This document shows, piece by piece, positions 58,141 through 64,000 of a stretch of 64,000 nucleotides of DNA. The DNA is from Arachis hypogaea (lineage: Eukaryota > Streptophyta > Magnoliopsida > Fabales > Fabaceae). A model generated the notes under the pieces. The model ran no database searches, was not told where the DNA came from, and worked only from the letters and a program-made list of their open reading frames with translations. How positions within the stretch are numbered: the first letter of the stretch is position 1; each line of letters begins with the position of its first letter. The DNA is taken from positions 119,742,445 through 119,806,444 of the forward strand of contig NC_092053.1 of the NCBI RefSeq assembly GCF_003086295.3, in the 5' to 3' direction. A program made the position numbers and the translations under genes.

Positions 58141-59648
58141 TGTAAAACTCGCAAAATTAATAAATAATTAGCCAATAAATTAATTATTAATAAAAAAATT
58201 AGAAACTTAAATTTTATAGTTTAAAGAAATATAATTAATTAAAATATGAATTTTAATTCTAATTTTAAAGAATTTGGCCCCAGATTAGGCCAAACGGGCC
58301 GAGCCAATCAAACCGGGCCCAAAATGGGCCTAAGCCCCAACCCATCAGCCCAATACACATAAGAAGAGTTCATCTTCTCCCACCATTCAGCCAAAAACGC
58401 GGAAGCAAACACAAGGGGTGGGAAGGAAGGCTCCAAACCCTTGTTTTCCATTCAATCCTCCATAACTTCTCGCTCCAAGTTCCGATCGCCGCACCGTTTG
58501 TGGCCGCGTGTCTGCGACGTTGAACTCTACAAAGTCCGGTGCACAATTTGGTAAGGAACTTCCATTTCCATTCTCAGCCTCTCTTTTCCCAAATTTTTGA
58601 AAATTTGATAGAGTGGTATTGAAATTTTGGTTCTTTGATATTATAGGATCTGATTAGCTTGAAGAAATTGTTCACTCTTGCTTCTTTGGAGCTTAGGTAA
58701 GGTGAGAACCCTAGAACTCTAGCTAATTCATTGATTTTATGTATTGGGTATTGAATTTTGGAAATGTATATGTAATTATGTGTATTGGGTGTCTAAATAT
58801 ATAAATTGGAAGCTTGGTTTGGATATTGGTAGTGGAATTTTGGAGTTGAGGACTTGCATTTTCACCTAAGTGGGTTGCCTTGGGTTATACGAGAAAATTA
58901 GCTATGGTATGGTTTATGTTTCTCGTATTTAATATATAATGTCTTGTAAAAATTTAGGCTAGATGACCTTATGATAGGAATGAATGCATGAGTATGTTAA
59001 TTGCTTAGTGACTTGATGATAATTGTTGAATAAGGTTAAGTTTTAGTTTGTTGTTGATGTGATGATAGAAGGCTAATGATGATTTAATAATGTGTGACAA
59101 GGTGTTGAGGGTGAATATGTATTTGTAATGAATTATTGATGATGTTTGATGAGATTAATGATTCATGATGTGGATGCGGTTGTGGTTGATGAAAATTGAT
59201 TGATGAATGAAGATTTTAATGATGATAAATGAGAACAAAGGTTAAGGATATATGAATGTTGATATATTGGTAAATATGTTTGTATAATTGAAAATCTTGG
59301 TATGAAGTAGTTTATATTGAGGTGAGAATGGTTATGAAAGGATGTGGGGCTATGTTGGTTGTGATAGGGTGTGTTTTGTTTTAGGGTATGGCTTGTAAAT
59401 GTGGTTAGTGAGTTATAAATTTGGTAGAAATAGAGGTTTGAGGAACTTTATGAAGAAAAACTGATTTTTGGCCGAACTTCAGTGAGCCATAATTCGGCTT
59501 CCAGACCCCTAAATTATTTCAAACTTATTTCATATGAAAATTGAGTCCGTGAAGTTTACGCCGTTCGAAGAATGGATGAAAAATATTTTAAAACGAGGAA
59601 GTTATGTGTGACTGCAGACTTAGCCATTTTTTTGACTGATTTGCACTA

Positions 59649-59870
59649 TATGCGTACGCGAACCCCTCCATACATGAAGGGTCGTCTCTGTATGGCATGT
59701 ATGCGTACGCGGGCATATGTACTGCGTACGCATCATGAGCAAAAAGAGACATTTGCGTACGCGAGCATGAGGCTTCATACGCAGACGGTTGATTCTGTCC
59801 AACGTACATGCGTACGCGGACGAGGCAATGCGTACGCGAGATGGGCAAATTGCACTCCCACGCGTACGCA
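59649..59870. repeat. Array of GCGTACGC palindromes in the 5' LTR
   Basis: TGCGTACGCG or TGCGTACGCA starts at 59651, 59702, 59733, 59754, 59809 and 59829, with CGCGTACGCA at 59861. Spacers are unrelated and gaps are 51, 31, 21, 55, 20 and 32 bp. Confidence 0.85.
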
Positions 59871-60310
59871 TGACCTCTGTTTTCAGCAAATGAAATTTTA
59901 ATGTTTTAAACATGATTTTAAACCTCTAAACCTCTATTTTTACCCTTTTAGCCCCTAGACATTAGTGATATGCTTAGTAATAAGATGAAGTTAGGAAGGA
60001 GAAGTAACTTGGAGATGAAAAAAGATTTTTAAAGGTAATAGGTGTCGGGGAAGATGGTACTTGATTTGATAAAGATGATGAAAGTGGTATATGAGGCAAG
60101 TAAGAGAGTAATGTAGTATTGAGAATGATGTATGAGACAATTGATGATGTTAATTAATTGAGAACGATGAGATGAGTAATGAATTATTATTGAGAATGAA
60201 AATGATATTCATGAGATATAATTAATTATTATTGAGACATTCGTTCCCCTATATGTAAGATGTGACCGGGCACTTTAACTTTCCGGGTTCCCCCATGGGC
60301 ATGCATATAT

Positions 60311-60440
60311 GAATATTATTAAGTTTGGGATGTTGTCTCTCCCATGTCAGTTTGGGATTCTTCCCATGGAATATTATTGAGCTTGGGGTGTTGTCTCTCC
60401 CATGTCAGCTTGGGTTCCGTCCCATGGTTTATTTTTGAGC
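60311..60440. repeat. 58-bp tandem repeat in the 5' LTR (about 2.3 units)
   Basis: Units start at 60311 and 60369 (GAATATTATT(A/G)AG(T/C)TTGGG...CTCTCCCATGTCAG), with a partial third copy from 60427. The matching place in the solo LTR has different repeats. Confidence 0.8.
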
Positions 60441-61135
60441 TTGGAGATGCATGTAAAGAGGGACTGTCCACGGTTAGCTACCAGAAGATGTCGGGCTGGC
60501 TATGTAATCGACAGTTTATATCAACAGCCATAGGATAGGCATACATCATATGCATATTGTGTAAGTTGCTTGTTTGTGCATTAATTGGGATTGCCTAAAT
60601 GATTTTAATATGCTAATTATTATACGTGCTATCTGTATCACTTGTATTCTATTTGTGTCTGCCATTGTCTTTTTGTTTGTCTATATAAATTCACTGGAGT
60701 TGGAAGAACGGAGGAAAGGTAGAGAAGTCAGGGATTTAGTTAGGCTTAAGACTTGGTTAAGTTAGAAATCCCTAGAAAACCACCTTGACTTATGGTTTCT
60801 ACTTTAGTTCTTTAAGTTTTATAATCTGAGTATCGGCGTTCTAGGATTGCCTCTGGCATTTACAGGACCTTATATCTTATGTACGTGGAACCTTTACCAT
60901 GCTGAGAACCCCCAGTTCTCATCCCATACGATATTGTTATTTTTCAGATGCAGGTTGAGAGGCTCCTCGCTAGGCGTCTAGAGTTCGGCAGCGAAGTGGA
61001 TCTTTAGAATTTTATTTTGTGTACTATTTATATATGATCATATGTATAGAACTCTCTTAATGACTTGTTCTACTTTTGTATCTCTTAGAGATGTTTGGAG
61101 AGCTAGGATTTCATGTATGTATTTTGGGTTGTATG

Positions 61136-61137
<2 letters not shown>

Positions 61138-61220
<83 letters not shown>
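61138..61220. repeat. (AT)n microsatellite in the 5' LTR
   Basis: About 80 bp of pure AT. The homologous position in the solo LTR (near 14000) has only a few TA units. Confidence 0.9.
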
Positions 61221-61227
<7 letters not shown>

Positions 61228-61440
61228 AATATTCTCCGGCCAGCCTTAGCTTCGCAGGCTGAGTTAGGAGCTTGTTATTTTGTACTCTTGACCCTCTATT
61301 CTTGTTTTTTGTATATATATGTATTTATGAACCTTAAGCTTTCTTCATACGCAAGTTAACCTTATTTCTGAGCGTTGCGCTTTTAGTTTTGAGATTTTGG
61401 TTTACGTATTCTTCAAGGCTCCTCGTATACTACGTTCTTT

Positions 61441-61442
<2 letters not shown>

Positions 61443-61472
<30 letters not shown>
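61443..61472. repeat. Second (AT)n run in the 5' LTR
   Basis: About 30 bp of AT repeat; the solo LTR has TATATAATAATAATA at the matching place near 13770. Confidence 0.85.
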
Positions 61473-61476
<4 letters not shown>

Positions 61477-61551
61477 TTAGAGGTCGTAATACCACATCAC
61501 CTCCGTTTTATGACTTAAGCGTAAAGCTCTATATAGTAGGGTATTACATTA

Positions 61552-61563
61552 TGGTATCAGAGG
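61552..61563 (+). promoter_or_regulatory. Primer-binding site (initiator-Met type)
   Basis: TGGTATCAGAGG three bases after the LTR end. It sets the element's orientation as plus. Confidence 0.8.
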
Positions 61564-61766
61564 AGTTTGTTCCTGTAGAGCCTGAGGGACGGACTGACTA
61601 TGCTTCTAGGCATACTCTGGGTGTCTGTACATGCTAAATTAAGTTATCTAACTGATATATGTGACATGAATGTTCTTGAGCATGCATTTGGGACTTTGAA
61701 GCACTAGACTTGCGATATTGAGACTGATCACCTTGATATCACTTGTTTGGTGTGAACAAGAACCAG

Positions 61767-62900
61767 ATGGTGCCTCGTGGATGCGGTCGCGGCCGAGGTA
61801 GAGAGCGGAGTTATAATGAGAGGCCCGAAACAAATGGGAATAACCCCGCGGACTTCATGGCTGCCCTGGAGACTATGGTTGCTGCTATGCAGGCTATGAC
61901 TGCGGTGTTAGGAAACCATGCCGGTAATGAGAATGGCGGTAACAGAGAAAACGAACTGATGACCTAAGCGAACTTCATGAAGGTAAACCCACCCATCTTT
62001 AGAGGAATGACGAACCCCACGAAGGCAGATAATTGGTTTCAGACTATGGAAAGAGCCTTGCATGCGCAACAAGTGCCCGAGGATCAACATGTTGAATTTG
62101 CCACTTATCAGTTGGTGGGGGAAGCACAATTCTGGTGGCAGGGGACCCGACGTCTCCTATAGCAAGGTGATGCTGCGATAACTTGGGATGCTTTCCGACT
62201 TGAATTCTACGGGAAATATTTTCCTAACTTTGTCATGACGGCAAAGGTGATCGAGTTACTACAATTAAAATAGGATTCCATGTCAATAGCCGAGTATACG
62301 AACAAATTTGAGAAGCTGTGTCGGTTCTCTAAGATTTGTTAGGGTGCCTCGGAAGGCTTCGAAGAATAGAAGTTCATTAAATACGAAGGAGGACTTCGGA
62401 GCGACATTTTAAGTACCGTGGGCCCAATGGAGATCAGAACCTTCTCTGAATTGGTAAACAAAAGCAGAGTTGCTGAAGATTGTCTGAGAAAGGCGGCATT
62501 AGATAAGGGTGATCATTGAGCCTTTGTTAGGGAAGATCAAGGAAGAAATTTTGCGCCTAGAGGTCAAGATTTCAAGCGAGGTGGAAATATTCCACAGCAA
62601 CATCAATGTCAGAATAGCTTTCGGAGATTCAACAATAATAATAACCGGGATATGGGACAAGGAAAACAAGCACAGTTTCCACCCAATGATTCGACTTGTA
62701 GGAGGTGCGACAAATACCACCCGAATACTCCGTGCAGAGCCAGTTGGGGTGTATGTTATTACCGTGGGAAAGCCAGGCATATGTCTTGGAAACTCCCAGA
62801 GAAGAGGAGTCAAGAAGCTTGAAGAGCTCCGCAGGCAGGACGAGTGTACACCATGACAGCGGATGGTGCGAAAGGCACAAATGCTCTTATTAGAGGTAAT
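61767..62900 (+). pseudogene. Gag relic of the 3.4-kb-LTR gypsy element
   Basis: ATG at 61767 (MVPRGCGRGRGRER). The gag core follows: FMKVNPPIFRGMTNPTKADN, then HVEFATYQLVGEAQFWWQG, FRLEFYGKYFPNFV and the region GGLRSDILSTVGPMEIRTFS. Seven or more in-frame stops occur, for example near 61965, 62160 and 62271. A double zinc-finger region (CRRCDKYHPNTPCRASWGVC then YYRGKAGHMSWKLP) has lost Cys residues of the second knuckle. It looks like a Tekay/Del-type chromovirus gag, but lineage is uncertain without RT. Confidence 0.75.
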
Positions 62901-63420
62901 TGTAAACTAGTTATTGACGTTTCGAATGCCTTGCATGATAATGACATGTAGTACTCATCATAACGCATTACCGAGTGTTGAGAATTGTGAATTTCCAAGT
63001 GACCGATTGATTGATGGCTTTCGATCGGTGAGATAGAACGACATTTGGTTAGTCTAGATAGAGTGACTAGGTTATTGGAGAACAATCATTAGGGAATATA
63101 GTAGAAGTGGATTGGAAAATTGAGCATACAATTTGAACTAAACATCAGGGATCAGAGGTGTTGAGGATCGTGTGAGATTATTATTTAGAACCCAGTGATG
63201 GTGAACTACGAGGATGAGGCATGATGCGGATCTAACCTTTAACTGCTAATCAGTTGGGTGTCGAGAGTTGAAGTAAGTAGCAATAGAATTAGTGCGAGGA
63301 CCGAATCATTCTCGATTACCTTGTGTGCATTAACAAATCTCAGCGAGTCAACCTAGTTTTTCTTTTGGTGACTTTGACGAGTGAGAATTTTGCACCGGTT
63401 TAGATTTTTCCACTCAAGAT
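62901..63420 (+). other. Degenerate sequence after gag
   Basis: The first ~60 bases read like a protease start (NALIRGNCKLVIDVSNALHD). No coding frame or motif can be followed after that. Confidence 0.35.
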
Positions 63421-64000
63421 AACTTATGTTGCAAGTATAGACGAAACCGGCAAATTAAATAAAAAACATCAAAGTTTAATATTTCTAATTGGAAAAACTA
63501 CCAAAAGTACCCATGAAGTTTACGAACGCTGACAAAAGTACCCGTAAACTAAGGAAATTAACACTATACCCATGAAAGATGGGTTCCGTATGACAAAAGT
63601 ATCCAAATCCTAATTTTTTGTTGATTTTTTAATAAAATTCCTAAACTACCCCACCCTAACCCCATTCTACCGTTACTCCCTGTCTTCTCTTCTTCCTCTC
63701 TCTTCACTTATCCCTCAAAAACCCTCACAGAGTCATAGAAACTCTCCTCCTACCTCCTCATTGCCGTCCGCCATCCACCTACTCCATTACCGCCAATCTC
63801 TTCTCCTCTCACTGCTTCTCCCTCTCACTATTAAGGTGACTACAACACCTTCATCGCACACCTGTGATCCAACCTGAGGAGAATGCTGCCATGGTGCGCC
63901 TGTTGCAGCCGAGGAGAACGTCGTCGTGGCGTGTCTGACCCAACCGAGGAGAACACCATCGTCGCACACTTGAGAAGAGAGAGGGGTCGTGGTACTCTTG
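63421..64000. other. Unassigned DNA at the window end
   Basis: 63500-63620 contains recurrent ACAAAAGTACCC-type repeats. 63780-64000 has imperfect repeats around CCGAGGAGAAC(G/A)(T/C)CGTC. A minus-strand frame at 63787-63969 has no recognisable domain. Probably more repetitive DNA, not identified. Confidence 0.3.

Larger units (their letters stand above)
58141..61548 (+). repeat. 3.4-kb 5' LTR of a gypsy element
   Basis: Starts TGTAAAACTCGC and ends GGGTATTACA. It is the reverse-complement partner of the solo LTR at 13695-27394. A primer site (TGGTATCAGAG at 61552) follows within a few bases. A GCGTACGC array lies at 59649-59870 and a 58-bp tandem repeat at 60311-60440. The partner LTR and flanking duplication lie outside the window. 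Confidence 0.8.

Noticed and set aside
59572..59913. Three overlapping frames rich in Arg-Thr-Tyr-Ala
   Set aside because: They are translations of the GCGTACGC array in the LTR.
61042..61359. Open frame rich in Tyr-Ile repeats
   Set aside because: Produced by translating the (AT)n microsatellite in the LTR.

Overview
The window is plant nuclear DNA, most likely from a legume and probably Arachis (peanut or a wild relative). It is AT-rich and holds one intron-rich host gene in a dense field of nested LTR retrotransposons. The genus call rests on recalled repeat signatures: LTRs opening with TGATGAGCGGATAATTTATA, arrays of GCGTACGC and arrays of TGGCGTTTAACGCCA. It was not checked by any search.

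Layout. (1) 1-7449: a decayed minus-strand Tat-lineage Ty3/gypsy element with gag, protease, RT, two RNase H domains and integrase. An extra ORF lies antisense beyond the integrase, and a 990-bp solo LTR with a perfect GTGTT duplication is inserted in it. (2) 7556-13694: a CACTA-like fragment, AT-rich DNA, a TRIM element next to an inverted partial copy, an LTR-like segment, a copia gag relic and the 3' part of a LINE. (3) 13690-27399: a three-level nest. A LINE is split by a 3.45-kb solo LTR (perfect CTTAT duplication), itself split by a 10.2-kb Athila-like element that has gag-protease and an extra ORF but no RT, RNase H or integrase. (4) 27400-36200: the rest of the LINE, an LTR-like fragment, a MITE, and a Tat-lineage element sitting inside an (AT)n microsatellite and lacking integrase. 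An inverted repeat of about 230 bp brackets this block.

(5) 36421-44963: the only complete host gene. It has 15 exons, whose GT-AG junctions keep one frame and give 562 residues. It is a PYROXD2-like FAD/NAD(P)-dependent oxidoreductase of the phytoene-desaturase superfamily. (6) 45356-56459: a minus-strand copia element split in its integrase region by a second, plus-strand copia element. (7) 56757-56798: a possible first coding exon of a second host gene that would continue beyond the window. (8) 58141-64000: a 3.4-kb 5' LTR of the same family as the solo LTR in (3), then a primer-binding site and a stop-riddled gag.

Most of the coding DNA is dead or non-autonomous retrotransposon sequence. 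The signals most worth following are in the Athila-like element. One is a hairpin plus AAGTTTGGTGT block, present both at the 3' polypurine position and just upstream of the extra ORF, with a compensatory base-pair change between the two copies. The other is a 31-bp palindromic minisatellite present in the LTRs and again inside the element. Two other LTR families here carry unrelated arrays of short CpG palindromes.
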